Shown here: piece by piece, positions 6,451 to 6,493 of the stretch
How the letters are laid out: each line of letters starts with the position of its first letter
Numbering within the stretch: the stretch's first letter is position 1
Origin: Methylophilaceae bacterium
GTDB lineage: Bacteria; Pseudomonadota; Gammaproteobacteria; Burkholderiales; Methylophilaceae
Direction: 5' to 3'
Assembly: GCA_009926525.1 (NCBI GenBank)
Contig: RFOR01000037.1
Coordinates: 1-6,493 of the forward strand
DNA: 6,493 bases
Notes under the pieces: generated by a model
What the model was told of the DNA's origin: nothing
Seen by the model: the letters and a program-made list of their open reading frames with translations, nothing else
Databases searched by the model: none
Made by a program: the position numbers and the translations under genes

Positions 6451-6479
6451 GGCGAGATGCTCTAAAATCCAAAAGACTT

Positions 6480-6485
6480 ATTCTA
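6480..6485 (-). promoter_or_regulatory. Candidate plsY -10 element
   Basis: TAGAAT on the minus strand lies 29 bases before the plsY ATG, the same hexamer as the rpsU -10. The matching -35 would fall beyond the end of the window, so the promoter cannot be judged fully. Confidence 0.3.
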
Positions 6486-6493
6486 AACCATAT

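Noticed and set aside
1..6493. A mobile element, defence system or previously undescribed gene cassette
   Set aside because: All protein genes are intact conserved housekeeping genes with short gaps; there are no transposase, integrase, CRISPR or target-site-duplication signals.

Overview
The window is a compact stretch of core housekeeping genes. On the minus strand, in transcription order, it carries rpsU (ribosomal protein S21), a GatB/YqeY-domain gene, dnaG (primase), rpoD (housekeeping sigma factor) and the 5' half of a tRNA cut by the window edge. rpsU-dnaG-rpoD is the classic macromolecular synthesis operon of Proteobacteria. A yqeY gene sits between rpsU and dnaG. tsaD is divergent from rpsU on the plus strand, and plsY converges on tsaD from the right.

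The proteins look proteobacterial, and the moderate-to-low GC, the long RpoD (635 aa) and the order plsY / tsaD / rpsU-yqeY-dnaG-rpoD suggest a betaproteobacterium, possibly a methylotroph-type member of Nitrosomonadales (Methylophilaceae-like). That placement comes from memory of gene order and protein style, not from a search.

Layout: 1-43 partial tRNA-Ile(CAU) (minus); 58-1965 rpoD (minus); 2039-3778 dnaG (minus); 3868-3894 an intrinsic terminator or attenuator; 3926-4372 yqeY (minus, GTG start); 4439-4651 rpsU (minus); 4652-4774 a divergent promoter region; 4775-5812 tsaD (plus); 5821-6450 plsY (minus). No gap exceeds 147 bases. All six protein genes look intact, with the expected catalytic or binding motifs.

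The genes couple translation (S21, tRNA-Ile, t6A modification by TsaD), replication initiation (DnaG), transcription (RpoD) and phospholipid synthesis (PlsY). The regulatory layout appears to be: a good sigma-70 promoter before rpsU; a hairpin plus U-tract after yqeY that should lower dnaG and rpoD expression relative to rpsU; a possible weak promoter for dnaG; a possible promoter -10 just before rpoD; and a 14-base gap from the rpoD stop to the tRNA, which suggests co-transcription.

I found no mobile element, CRISPR array, defence system or unknown gene cassette. The points worth a second look are regulatory or small: the tRNA linkage and its odd D-loop, the overlapping divergent promoters, the attenuator, and the poorly understood YqeY protein.
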